Of a stretch of DNA of 15,056 bases, positions 7,076-13,275 are shown piece after piece (within the stretch, counting starts at the first letter, position 1; each line of letters opens with the position of its first letter). The position numbers and the translations under genes are program-made. Source of the DNA: Deltaproteobacteria bacterium RBG_13_61_14 (GTDB lineage Bacteria; RBG-13-61-14); contig MGQK01000063.1 of NCBI GenBank assembly GCA_001797815.1, positions 1 through 15,056 on the forward strand, read 5' to 3'. The notes under the pieces are model-generated. The model saw only the letters and a program-made list of their open reading frames with translations, ran no database searches and was not told the DNA's origin.

Positions 7076-7216
7076 CAAAATAAGTCCAAAGAGCCCATCA
7101 TCAAGCTCGCCATCGAAGCCGGTTGGCGCTATGTTTCGCGCTCTGAAAGCGATAATCTTCGCGGCAATGATGACTCTCAGAAGAGTGGAGAAGAGTGTGG
7201 TCAGGTCTTCAAATAA
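7076..7216 (+). pseudogene. Coding-like 3' fragment abutting the right end of the element
   Basis: Directly outside the right inverted repeat the frame is open for 46 codons to a TAA at 7214-7216, with no start codon of its own. It reads KSKEPIIKLAIEAGWRYVSR and then SESDNLRGNDDSQKSG, ending CGQVFK. The composition (ATC, AAG, CTC, GCC, GAA) looks like real coding sequence of the host, unlike the repeats that follow. I do not recognise the family. A gene cut by the element is possible, but the left flank holds only repeats and no matching 5' part, so one side must have been rearranged or lost. It may also be a chance open frame. Confidence 0.35.
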
Positions 7217-7319
7217 AGTTTAAGAGCCGGGCAGCCAGGTGGGGATTGGGGCCAAAGCTTTACTTGAATTTTAACGAATGATCCGCGACCGGGGTGGTGG
7301 CGGCTACCTTATTGCTTTC

Positions 7320-7399
7320 CGCCAACCGCCAACCGTCCAGAGGTGTCAAGGTGTGAGGGTCTCATGGTGTCAAGGTTTCTTTCCGTCAACCGCCAACGG
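7320..7399. repeat. Word-like repeats ccgccaaccg and ggtgtcaaggt
   Basis: GGTGTCAAGGT occurs exactly at 7342-7352 and 7366-7376. These are flanked by ccgccaaccgccaaccg at 7320-7336 and ccgtcaaccgccaacgg at 7383-7399. It is the start of a long non-coding repeat mosaic that reaches about 8030. Confidence 0.7.
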
Positions 7400-7405
7400 A
7401 AAAGC

Positions 7406-7433
7406 AGTAGGTAGTAGATAGTAGGCAGTAGGC
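7406..7433. repeat. 7-bp tandem repeat, AGTAGGC type
   Basis: Four exact-period heptamers: AGTAGGT, AGTAGAT, AGTAGGC, AGTAGGC. This is one of three unrelated 7-bp tandem repeats in the window (see 7607-7641 and 15006-15056). Confidence 0.85.
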
Positions 7434-7451
7434 AGGGAAAAACAAAAATTC

Positions 7452-7522
7452 TTCGTGTCCCTTCGTGTCTTTTCGTGGAAACTTTCCCTTTGTTAAATCT
7501 GCGAAATCTGCGTAATCTGTGG
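7452..7522. repeat. Repeat words ttcgtgtcccttcgtg and aatctgcg
   Basis: At 7452-7478 is TTCGTGTCC, TTCGTGTCT, TTCGTGG, the same word family as 1155-1190, 1221-1239 and 4173-4208. At 7495-7522 is aatctgcg repeated about every 10 bases (aaatctgcg, aaatctgcg, taatctgtgg), the family seen at 1265-1292 and 4237-4260. The order, cgtgtc word then tctgcg word, is the same as in the mutS upstream patch. Confidence 0.75.
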
Positions 7523-7575
7523 AAAAGAGGTTTCACGCCAAGCCGCAAAGGGGCAAAGGGAGGATGAGGGAATCA

Positions 7576-7641
7576 GTTCAAGTTCACGTTCAAGTTCAGG
7601 TTCAATGCCTCAAGCCTCATGCCCCATGCCTCAAGCCTCTT
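7576..7641. repeat. Hexamer array GTTCAN followed by heptamer array GCCTCAN
   Basis: Five exact-period hexamers (GTTCAA, GTTCAC, GTTCAA, GTTCAG, GTTCAA) occupy 7576-7605. One base later, five exact-period heptamers (GCCTCAA, GCCTCAT, GCCCCAT, GCCTCAA, GCCTCTT) occupy 7607-7641. The hexamer family also occurs inverted at 4139-4162. Confidence 0.85.
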
Positions 7642-7647
7642 AACCAC

Positions 7648-7676
7648 TTTGGTTGCGGCTCGCCGCGCTGGAAAAT
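7648..7676 (+). repeat. 29-bp dispersed repeat, second copy
   Basis: TTTGGTTGCGGCTC then gCCGCGCTGGAAA matches 1302-1330 at 27 of 29 positions in the same orientation. It contains a short hairpin, GCGG-CTCG-CCGC here and GCGG-CTCT-CCGC in the first copy. Both copies close a run of word repeats, which suggests a conserved module order. Confidence 0.8.
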
Positions 7677-7692
7677 CGGTAGATCATCTTCA

Positions 7693-7727
7693 ATGTTAAG
7701 TTTTGGGGCCTGACCCCATGTTAACTT
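7693..7727. repeat. Small hairpin TGGGG-cctga-CCCCA between direct repeats
   Basis: The stem TGGGG (7704-7708) / CCCCA (7714-7718) with a 5-base loop is flanked by direct repeats atgttaagtt (7693-7702) and atgttaactt (7718-7727). It looks like another small intergenic repeat. No terminator T-run follows on the plus strand. Confidence 0.6.
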
Positions 7728-7760
7728 AGGAGCGGAACAGTTCATGCTTTTATGAGTGCG

Positions 7761-7844
7761 AATGGTGTCCTGGTAAGGAAGAATGGTGTCTGGGTAAGGG
7801 CGGAAGGCGTCTGGATAAGGACGAATGGTGTCGTGGTAAGGACG
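7761..7844. repeat. Four copies of a 21-bp tandem repeat
   Basis: Units start at 7761, 7782, 7804 and 7824 with consensus close to AATGGTGTCNTGGTAAGGACG. Units are 20-22 bp. On the minus strand this gives a repetitive Ser-Leu-Pro-Arg-His-His peptide in an open frame, but there is no start signal or homology to support a gene. Confidence 0.8.
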
Positions 7845-7892
7845 ATTCGGACAGAACGGTGGTCGGGATGGGGGCTAAAAAGCGCACCCATC

Positions 7893-7934
7893 TGCGGCTG
7901 GGGTCAGCCGCACCCCTACCCGCACCCCTAAAGC
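7893..7934. repeat. REP-like hairpin A with cccctac flank
   Basis: Perfect 7-bp stem TGCGGCT (7893-7899) / AGCCGCA (7906-7912) with loop ggggtc, followed by cccctacccgcacccctaaa. The loop, flank and layout match hairpin B at 7988-8027 while the stem sequence differs in a paired way. Confidence 0.7.
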
Positions 7935-7987
7935 CATTTTGAAAGACGCTTTCAGAAAAAGTTTTGCAAGAATTTCCAGGAAGTTGT

Positions 7988-8027
7988 GCGCGACTGTGGT
8001 CAGTCGCGCCCCTACTCGCGCACCTAT
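7988..8027. repeat. REP-like hairpin B with cccctac flank
   Basis: Perfect 8-bp stem GCGCGACT (7988-7995) / AGTCGCGC (8002-8009) with loop gtggtc, followed by ccctactcgcgcaccta. Compared with hairpin A, the stem pair GCT/AGC is replaced by ACT/AGT, so pairing is kept. Confidence 0.7.
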
Positions 8028-8354
8028 CCGCGCTCTTGGCACAATTATCCAAAAAAGCCATTATAAATCGCCGAGTTAGATAGAAGATCATTTTTCCGAT
8101 TTCAGCCTTCATCTTTCACCCTTCACCCCTCTCTATATATGTAAAAGTGGTGCAGTTCTGGCGCGCCGCCACCTGCCGGTGGGGGCCGGCTGCCGCCGGT
8201 TGAAATATGGCCCGCTCCCGCTTCGGCCTGAGCTTCCCTCGGCCTGAGTGCTCTGGACCGAAGGCAGGGTCGAAGGACCGTTGGTCGCGGGCAAAAATCA
8301 TCGCGCCGGAAGGAGGGCGTGGCGGAAAAGTTCCTCTGCCAAAGTTCGAAGGAC
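8028..8354. other. Gene-free stretch upstream of citrate synthase
   Basis: I see no credible gene here. Open frames that cross it lack start signals and run antisense or out of frame into the citrate synthase gene. A GC-rich run holds a small perfect hairpin, CCACC-TGCC-GGTGG (8169-8182), followed by CCGG-ctgccg-CCGG. No riboswitch or RNA gene was recognised. Confidence 0.5.
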
Positions 8355-8383
8355 TTGCCTTTGGGCGGGTAATTCGTTATCTT
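8355..8383 (+). promoter_or_regulatory. Candidate promoter of citrate synthase
   Basis: TTGCCT (8355-8360) and TATCTT (8378-8383) are 17 bp apart, each 4 of 6 to consensus. The gene starts 58 bp downstream, with a purine-rich ribosome site (ggggaagg) just before the ATG. Confidence 0.45.
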
Positions 8384-8441
8384 AAAAGATTCGAGAGCCC
8401 AAGGATCCGGGTATTGGAGTCGTTGGGCAAAGGGGGAAGGC

Positions 8442-9581
8442 ATGGCAATAAAAGAGACCAAAGAGTTCAGTCGCGGGATGCGGGACGTGGTGGCCGCGGA
8501 GACGACGATCAGCTTTGTGGACGGGGAGAACAACAAGCTTTATTACCAGGGTTACGATGTGGACGACCTGGCCGGGCGGGTCTGCCACGACGAGACGGTG
8601 TATCTGATCTGGAACGGGGATCTGCCCAACCTCAAGCAATTGCGCGGGCAGCAGCGGGAGCTGGTGGGGGAGATGCGCTTGCCGGACGGGATTATCCGGC
8701 TCTTGCGGGACATCCCGTCGCACGCTCATCCCATGGTGGTGTTGCGCTCGCTGGTTTCGGCGATGGGGATGGTGGACCCGGAGGCGGAGGACAACTCGCT
8801 GGAGGCGAACCTGCGCAAGCGGGTGCGGGTGACGGCCTGGATCTCGACCCTGATCGCGGCCTATTACCGGATCAGCCAGGGGTTGGATCTGCTGGAGCCG
8901 GACCCGGAGCAGTGCCTTTCCTATAATTTCCTGTATATGTTCCGGGGCCGGGAGCCGGACCCGGAAGAGCAGAAGGCCATGGACCTCCTGCTCATGCTCC
9001 ACACCGACCACGGGATGAACGCCTCGACCTTTGCGGCGCGGGTGACCGCCAGCACCCTGGCCGACATCTATTCGGCGACCGCCTCGGCCCTGGCCACGCT
9101 CAAGGGGCCGCTCCACGGCGGGGCCAACCAGCACGTGATGGAGATGCTGGAAGACATCGAGCACCCGGAGCGGGTGGACGAGTTCATTGACACGCTCCTG
9201 GACCAGAAGAAGCGGATCATGGGCTTCGGCCACGCGGTCTATAAGGGGGAGGACCCCCGGGCCAAGCACCTGCGCACGGCCTCGGAGGTGCTGTGCTCGC
9301 GGGCGGACCAGGCGAGGTTTTACGAAATGAGCCACCGGATCGAGACCCTGGTGCGGGAGAAGAAGGGGATCTTCCCCAACGTGGACTTTTATTCGGCCTC
9401 GGTGCAGCACGCGCTGGGGATCCCCAAGGAGTTTTTCACCACCGTGTTCGCGGCCAGCCGGGTGGCGGGCTGGACCGCGCATGTGCTCGAGCAGTATGCG
9501 GACAACCGGCTGATCCGGCCGACGTCGAAATACATGGGGCTCTATGGCCGGAAGTTTGTGCCGTTGGAGGAGCGGCCCTAG
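8442..9581 (+). CDS. gltA: Citrate synthase (citrate/2-methylcitrate synthase family)
   Basis: It condenses oxaloacetate with acetyl-CoA to make citrate, the entry step of the TCA cycle, in the cytoplasm. The 379-residue size fits the short citrate synthases of Gram-positive bacteria, archaea and the 2-methylcitrate group rather than the long E. coli enzyme. Key residues are visible: H190 in HTDHGMNAST, H225 in GPLHGGANQH, H264 in IMGFGHAVYK and D315 in FPNVDFYSAS. H225, H264 and D315 correspond to the catalytic triad. The C-terminus has the RPTSKYMGLYGRKFVPLEER tail seen in this group, whose Arg residues bind substrate. No propionate-pathway genes are nearby, so ordinary citrate synthase is more likely than methylcitrate synthase. 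The gene stands alone; its stop overlaps the stop of the convergent gene in CTAG. Confidence 0.95.
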   Translation: MAIKETKEFSRGMRDVVAAETTISFVDGENNKLYYQGYDVDDLAGRVCHDETVYLIWNGDLPNLKQLRGQQRELVGEMRLPDGIIRLLRDIPSHAHPMVVLRSLVSAMGMVDPEAEDNSLEANLRKRVRVTAWISTLIAAYYRISQGLDLLEPDPEQCLSYNFLYMFRGREPDPEEQKAMDLLLMLHTDHGMNASTFAARVTASTLADIYSATASALATLKGPLHGGANQHVMEMLEDIEHPERVDEFIDTLLDQKKRIMGFGHAVYKGEDPRAKHLRTASEVLCSRADQARFYEMSHRIETLVREKKGIFPNVDFYSASVQHALGIPKEFFTTVFAASRVAGWTAHVLEQYADNRLIRPTSKYMGLYGRKFVPLEERP

Positions 9582-10036
9582 CCGCGGTCGGAGCGGAGGT
9601 AAGCGAAGACTTCGGGTCGGAGCAGGAGGTAGAAGAGGACTCCGAAGACGGCGAAGAAGAGGGAGTTGACCAGAAGAAGTCGTAATCCGCCAATGGGATT
9701 CGGTTTGATCCAGGTGAAAGGGCCGAGGAGAGCGGTGCCGCCGCGCAAAAGCAGGAACGCGGATAAGGCCAGGGCCAGGCGCTGGCCGGATCGGCTCCGG
9801 CGCAGGATCAGGAGAGCGGAGAAGGGACACGTCACCAGGATCGGGATCATGAGAACGTTGGGCAGAAGCCGAGGCTTGGTGATTAGCCGGATTCCGGCGC
9901 GGGCGAGGAAAGAATCCGGGCTGACTTGCAAGGCGGCGACCAGGAGCGGCACGGCCAAGACGAGAAAGATCAGGCCGAGGATGGCTACCGCGGCGACGGC
10001 CGCGGGGGGGCGCGGGGATGGAGCCGGGTTTGTCAT
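9578..10036 (-). CDS. Hypothetical four-helix membrane protein
   Basis: A 152-residue protein that I do not recognise by family. It has about four hydrophobic helices: roughly 12-36 (AAVAAVAILGLIFLVLAV), 60-79, 87-105 and 118-139 (LRLLLVNSLFFAVFGVLFYL). A short Pro-rich N-terminus (MTNPAPSPRPP) precedes the first. Between helices 1 and 2 is a polar loop with PDSFLARAGIRLITKPRLLP. It is convergent with citrate synthase (stops overlap in CTAG) and divergent from the SxtJ-like gene, with 21 bp between start codons. The membrane pattern and tight fit between neighbours support a real gene. A candidate promoter lies just ahead. Confidence 0.75.
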   Translation of the reverse strand: MTNPAPSPRPPAAVAAVAILGLIFLVLAVPLLVAALQVSPDSFLARAGIRLITKPRLLPNVLMIPILVTCPFSALLILRRSRSGQRLALALSAFLLLRGGTALLGPFTWIKPNPIGGLRLLLVNSLFFAVFGVLFYLLLRPEVFAYLRSDRG

Positions 10037-10046
10037 CGTAGCTAAC

Positions 10047-10075
10047 TTTATAGCATAATGTGGTCAGCGAAACAA
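10047..10075 (-). promoter_or_regulatory. Candidate promoter of the minus-strand membrane protein
   Basis: On the minus strand TTGTTT (10070-10075) and TATAAA (10047-10052) are 17 bp apart. The ATG follows 10 bp after the -10, so the leader would be only a few bases. The -35 box lies within the first codons of the divergent SxtJ-like gene as annotated, so the two genes share this DNA or the SxtJ start is further in. Confidence 0.45.
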
Positions 10076-10513
10076 GACGAGCGTGCTTCCGGAAAGACGG
10101 CGGAAGAGGTCGGCCGCTCTCGGGCGGTGAAGGACCAGGCGCGGGATTTCGGGCTGGGCCTGAGCCTGTTCCTGTCGCTCCTGGCCGGACTGGCCTTTTT
10201 CCGCGGCCGGGAACACCTGGTGACTCCGCTGCTTTTGGCCGCCGCCCTGGTCTCTGGGCTGGCGCTGGTCTGGCCCGTGCCGCTGATGCCCTGGCAACGG
10301 CTGGCCTGGCACCTGGCCCAGGCGCTGGGATGGCTCAACACCCGGATCATGCTGGGGATGGTGTTTTACCTGGTGTTCACGCCGACGGCGTGGCTGCTGC
10401 GCCTGCTGGGCAAAGACCTGATGGACCGGACCTGGAGGCCGGAGCGATCGTCCTATTGGCGGGACCGTTCGGAAGAAGATTACGATCCTGCGCAGGACGA
10501 GAAACAATTCTGA
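10058..10513 (+). CDS. SxtJ-family small membrane protein
   Basis: A 151-residue protein with the SxtJ-type layout: a polar N-terminus, two adjacent helices (about 30-48 and 54-72), a third helix with NTRIMLGMVFYLVFTPTAWL and the signature LLRLLGKDLMDRTW, then a polar tail with SSYW and a final EKQF. SxtJ-family proteins are small membrane proteins named after a cyanobacterial saxitoxin cluster but common elsewhere, often near carbamoyltransferase genes; their function is unknown. No such partner is visible here. The ATG at 10058 has no ribosome site and overlaps the divergent promoter. A GTG at 10127, which would begin VKDQARDFGLGL, is a plausible alternative start that matches the usual family N-terminus better. 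The family is confident; the start is not. Confidence 0.8.
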   Translation: MWSAKQDERASGKTAEEVGRSRAVKDQARDFGLGLSLFLSLLAGLAFFRGREHLVTPLLLAAALVSGLALVWPVPLMPWQRLAWHLAQALGWLNTRIMLGMVFYLVFTPTAWLLRLLGKDLMDRTWRPERSSYWRDRSEEDYDPAQDEKQF

Positions 10514-10528
10514 ATCCCTCTGTCCTTT

Positions 10529-10557
10529 TTGGATCTTCCGCCGAGACATGCTATTTT
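10529..10557 (+). promoter_or_regulatory. Candidate extended -10 promoter of the DUF4388/J-domain gene
   Basis: TTGGAT (10529-10534) and TATTTT (10552-10557) are 17 bp apart. The -10 is preceded by TG-c, an extended -10 motif. The gene's ATG follows 14 bp later, with AAGGAAA as ribosome site. The boxes are weak matches individually. Confidence 0.4.
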
Positions 10558-10571
10558 GTTAAGGAAAAGTT

Positions 10572-12206
10572 ATGTCCCCTGACTCCGCAAGCCCGGAACT
10601 GCTCAGCGAGGGCAGCCTGGAAAATCAGCCCTTGGCCCGGGTCTTTTTCGAGCTGTGCCTGGCGAAAAAGACCGGCGCGCTGGACCTGCTGACCGAAGCG
10701 CCTCCGCAGGGCAAGATCCTGAAGCGGGTCTTCATCCATTGCGGCTCTTCTTTTTCGGTGCAGGGCGGCGCGGTGGATGAGACCCTGGGCCGGGTGCTGG
10801 TTCATCTGGGCAGGCTCAGCGAAGCCGAACACGAGCAACTCCTCAAGGAGGCCGGCAAAGATTACGGCCGGCTGGAGCAGTCCCTGGTCCAGGGCAACCG
10901 GCTTCCGCCCCATGAGATCCACGAAGCCCTGGCCCTGCAGACCGAGATCAAGATCAAGCGCTGCTTTGCCTGGTCCAAGGGCCGTTACCTGTTCAGCGAA
11001 CTGGAGGACGGCGCCATCCTCGGCAAGCACGTGGTGCACAACCTCTCGCCGGAAAAGCTTTTGCTGGAAGGGGTGCGGGAATTTTATCCGCTGGCGCGGA
11101 TCGAAAAGGAGTTTGCCGGGATCGAGAAAAAAGTCTTCCGGCGTTCGCCGCGCCTGGCCGAGTTCGCGCCCAAGCTGGGCCTGCCGCCGCCGTTGCTCCG
11201 GTTCGCGCTCAAGCTGCCGGACGAGTTCAGCTTCGGCCCGATCGCCCGGAGCGCCGACGCCAAGCGGGAGCAAAGCCACCCTTTCCTGCTCGCGCTTTAC
11301 CTGGGGGGGATGATCACGCTGCCGGCGGAGGAAGAGGATTTTCCGCTGGGACGGGGACGGGCGCCGGGCCCGGCCAAGCCCAAGGCGGCGCCGGTGGAGG
11401 AAAAGAAGCCGGAGCCGGCCAAGCGGGAAAAGGGCAAGCTTCCGATCGAAAAAGTCCTGGACCGGGACTTGAGTGACCGGGAAGTCCTGGCGGAGCTGGA
11501 CCAATTGAGCAACCTGATCGCCAAGAAAGACACCACCTATTTCGATATCCTGGGAGTGAATGAGCACACCCCGCAAGACCATATCAAGCGGATCTATTTC
11601 AAAATGGCTAAGCTCTTCCACCCCGATGCCCGGCCCGCTCTCTATCAGGGTGAAGTGAAGATCCGGGTGGAGGAGATCTTTACTCATATCTCCACCGCCT
11701 ACAACACCATCAACGACCGCGGGCTGCGTGAAAACTATCTGCGCTCGCTCAAGAGCCAGGTCACGGCTGAACAAATGAATGAAGCCAACCGGGCGATCGA
11801 GGCGGAGACCGAATTCCAGAAGGCGGAGGTGCTCCTGCGCAAAGGCAATTGGGCCCAGGCCGAGGCGCTGCTGCGACGCTCCACCGAGCTGATGCCTGAA
11901 GAGCCCGAATACCGGCTCTACCACGCCTGGGCCGAGTATAAGGTGAAGGGGCGGCCCCAGAGCGCCGAGGCCAAACGGGTGATTGAAGAGGCCCTGAAAA
12001 AGCGGCCCAAGGCGGTGGAGGGCCATTTCTTCCTGGGCCAGATCTACAAGGCGGAAGGCCTCAACGAGGAAGCCGAGAAGTGTTTCCACAAAGTCCTGGA
12101 GCTGGATCCCCGGCACATCGAGGCCCAGCGGGAACTGCGCCTGAGCACCATGCGCAAAGAAAAAGGCCCGGACAAGAAAGGCGGACTCTTCGGCCGGCGC
12201 AGCTAA
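10572..12206 (+). CDS. DUF4388 + J-domain + TPR protein
   Basis: A 544-residue soluble protein joining three modules. Residues about 10-200 look like a DUF4388 (PATAN-like) region: NQPLARVFFELCLAKKTGAL opens it, and a part with LGRVLVHLGRLSEAEHEQLL resembles repeats that often accompany DUF4388. Residues about 255-292 are a Pro/Ala/Lys-rich linker. A J domain spans about 322-380, with YFDILGVNEHTPQDHIKRIY and an intact HPD motif at H350-D352, so it should stimulate a DnaK ATPase. The C-terminus (about 405-520) has TPR-like pairs, such as NWAQAEALLRRSTELMPEEP and GLNEEAEKCFHKVLELDPRH. No DnaK or GrpE gene is adjacent. Proteins of this design are known in deltaproteobacteria and candidate phyla, probably linking a signal or scaffold role to Hsp70. 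The client is unknown. Confidence 0.85.
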   Translation: MSPDSASPELLSEGSLENQPLARVFFELCLAKKTGALDLLTEAPPQGKILKRVFIHCGSSFSVQGGAVDETLGRVLVHLGRLSEAEHEQLLKEAGKDYGRLEQSLVQGNRLPPHEIHEALALQTEIKIKRCFAWSKGRYLFSELEDGAILGKHVVHNLSPEKLLLEGVREFYPLARIEKEFAGIEKKVFRRSPRLAEFAPKLGLPPPLLRFALKLPDEFSFGPIARSADAKREQSHPFLLALYLGGMITLPAEEEDFPLGRGRAPGPAKPKAAPVEEKKPEPAKREKGKLPIEKVLDRDLSDREVLAELDQLSNLIAKKDTTYFDILGVNEHTPQDHIKRIYFKMAKLFHPDARPALYQGEVKIRVEEIFTHISTAYNTINDRGLRENYLRSLKSQVTAEQMNEANRAIEAETEFQKAEVLLRKGNWAQAEALLRRSTELMPEEPEYRLYHAWAEYKVKGRPQSAEAKRVIEEALKKRPKAVEGHFFLGQIYKAEGLNEEAEKCFHKVLELDPRHIEAQRELRLSTMRKEKGPDKKGGLFGRRS

Positions 12207-12262
12207 GCTTTTTCCCCGAGACCCCACCCGCGCCGGCCAAAGTGTTTGCCAGGTATTGAACC

Positions 12263-12291
12263 TATACAGCGCGAAGCAGATAGGGTACAAT
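12263..12291 (+). promoter_or_regulatory. Candidate promoter of the tetrapyrrole-methylase-like gene
   Basis: TATACA (12263-12268) and TACAAT (12286-12291, 5 of 6) are 17 bp apart and lie 37 bp ahead of the chosen ATG. This position falls within the longer open frame from 12256, arguing for the downstream start. Confidence 0.55.
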
Positions 12292-12327
12292 AAACCGGGA
12301 AATTCAAGGAGAGCAGGGGAGACGGTC

Positions 12328-13074
12328 ATGCCAGAAATTATAATCGTGGGGTTAGGCCCGGGCCCGGTGGAGCTGTTAACCCTGGAAGCGCAGCGGGTGT
12401 TATCGCTGGCCCGGCAGGTCTATTTCCGGTTCAGCGCCCACCCGGTGTTTGAATGGGTGCGCAAGCAGGGCATCGAATGCATCAGCTTCGACTACATTTA
12501 CGCCCAGCCCGGGATCACCTATGACCGGATCTATCGCCTGATCAACAAGGCCTTGATCAAGGTGGCCAAGCGCGAGGGACAGTGCGTCTATGCCCTGCCC
12601 GGCAACCCCTACGTGTTCGAGAAAGGACCGCGCTGGCTCCAAGAGACGGCCGAGCCCGAGGGCGTGAGCATCACCATCACCCCGGGCATGAGTTTCCTGG
12701 AGGCGCTGTATATCGAGTTGGGCGTGGACCCGGAAGAGGGATTGCAGATTCTGAATGCGGCCCGGATGGTGGATAAAGACGAGTATCCTTTCACCACGGC
12801 CCTGCCGGTCCTGATCGGCCAGGTGGGGCTGCCTATCCGCAATCGGCCCAACGAACCCGAGACCAATCTCCGGCTTCTCGCCCAGCTTCTTCTCCGCCAT
12901 TATCCCCCCGACCACCAGGTCACCCTGGTCTGGTCCGTGGGCTTGCCCTCTTACCAGAACCTGCGCCGCAGCGTTTACCTGGGGGACCTCGCCCACCAGG
13001 ATAACTTCGTCAAGAACCTGGCCACCATCCTCGTGCCCGCCCTGCCCCAGTCGGTCCCGAAACGCAAGAAGTGA
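12328..13074 (+). CDS. Stand-alone tetrapyrrole methylase-fold protein (YabN/MazG N-terminal type)
   Basis: A 248-residue protein of the SAM-dependent tetrapyrrole (corrin/porphyrin) methylase fold. It begins PEIIIVGLGPGPVELLTLEA, with the glycine-rich SAM-side loop at G8-G12. It then shows YALPGNPYVFEKGP and ITPGMSFLEALYIELGVDP, both family motifs. The text matches the methylase-like N-terminal half of YabN/MazG fusions better than the cobalamin enzymes, but the MazG nucleotide pyrophosphohydrolase half is absent: the protein ends after VPALPQSVPKRKK. No cobalamin or heme genes are close, so the substrate is unknown. The start at 12328 has GGGGAG 6 bases upstream and follows the promoter; an in-frame ATG at 12256 lies before that promoter and adds a non-homologous N-terminus. 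Confidence 0.85.
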   Translation: MPEIIIVGLGPGPVELLTLEAQRVLSLARQVYFRFSAHPVFEWVRKQGIECISFDYIYAQPGITYDRIYRLINKALIKVAKREGQCVYALPGNPYVFEKGPRWLQETAEPEGVSITITPGMSFLEALYIELGVDPEEGLQILNAARMVDKDEYPFTTALPVLIGQVGLPIRNRPNEPETNLRLLAQLLLRHYPPDHQVTLVWSVGLPSYQNLRRSVYLGDLAHQDNFVKNLATILVPALPQSVPKRKK

Positions 13075-13077
13075 GGC

Positions 13078-13106
13078 TTGACCTTGCTCCATCCCCTTCC
13101 TATAAT
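13078..13106 (+). promoter_or_regulatory. Strong sigma70-type promoter upstream of panE
   Basis: TTGACC (13078-13083, 5 of 6) and a perfect TATAAT (13101-13106) are separated by 17 bp. It is the best promoter match among the chromosomal genes here. It starts a few bases after the stop of the preceding gene and lies about 160 bp before panE, so it implies a long untranslated leader. Confidence 0.75.
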
Positions 13107-13112
13107 ACCTGG

Positions 13113-13275
13113 CGACGAGACGGGCGGCTTGAGCGTTGCCGTCTCTCTTGATCTTGAGGTTGTAGATCCATTATCCGCGCCTCCCAGTTGATATCGGCGA
13201 CGGCTTCGAACCCTGCTCTCTTCTCTTTCGCGGCTTCGGCCGAGAGCTCAGCCGAGCGGTGAGGACGGGCACGCG
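13113..13275 (+). promoter_or_regulatory. Long 5' leader of panE, possibly structured
   Basis: The leader of about 160 nt contains a perfect 7-bp stem GAGACGG (13117-13123) / CCGTCTC (13139-13145) near its 5' end. Near the gene is a CGGC-TTCG-GCCG tetraloop hairpin (13231-13242), followed by cagccgag, which could pair with ctcggc-type partners instead. A GAGG at 13261-13264 is the likely weak ribosome site. I cannot match it to a known riboswitch. It could equally encode a small RNA or be an unstructured spacer. Confidence 0.35.

Noticed and set aside
4250-7085. 8-bp target-site duplication of the element
   Set aside because: Left and right flanks were compared for several possible tip positions; none matched.
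7320-7680. CRISPR array
   Set aside because: The repeats are short (6-11 bp), adjacent and without uniform spacers, and no cas gene is present.
7750-8112. Minus-strand frame of 120 codons in the gene-poor region
   Set aside because: It is made of the 21-bp repeat and the two hairpins, with no start signal or recognisable domain.
8382-9830. Antisense open frame of 482 codons across citrate synthase
   Set aside because: Shadow of the citrate synthase gene; Pro/His/Arg-rich with no motif and no start signal.
12256-12327. N-terminal extension of the methylase-like protein
   Set aside because: The stretch contains the candidate promoter, and the family fold starts at 12328, which has a ribosome site.
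10551-12329. Antisense open frame of 592 codons across the J-domain gene
   Set aside because: Shadow of a well-supported gene with DUF4388, HPD and TPR motifs on the plus strand.
13195-13220. tRNA T-arm-like ttcgaaccc
   Set aside because: The flanking bases do not form a T stem, and no acceptor or anticodon arm can be drawn around it.
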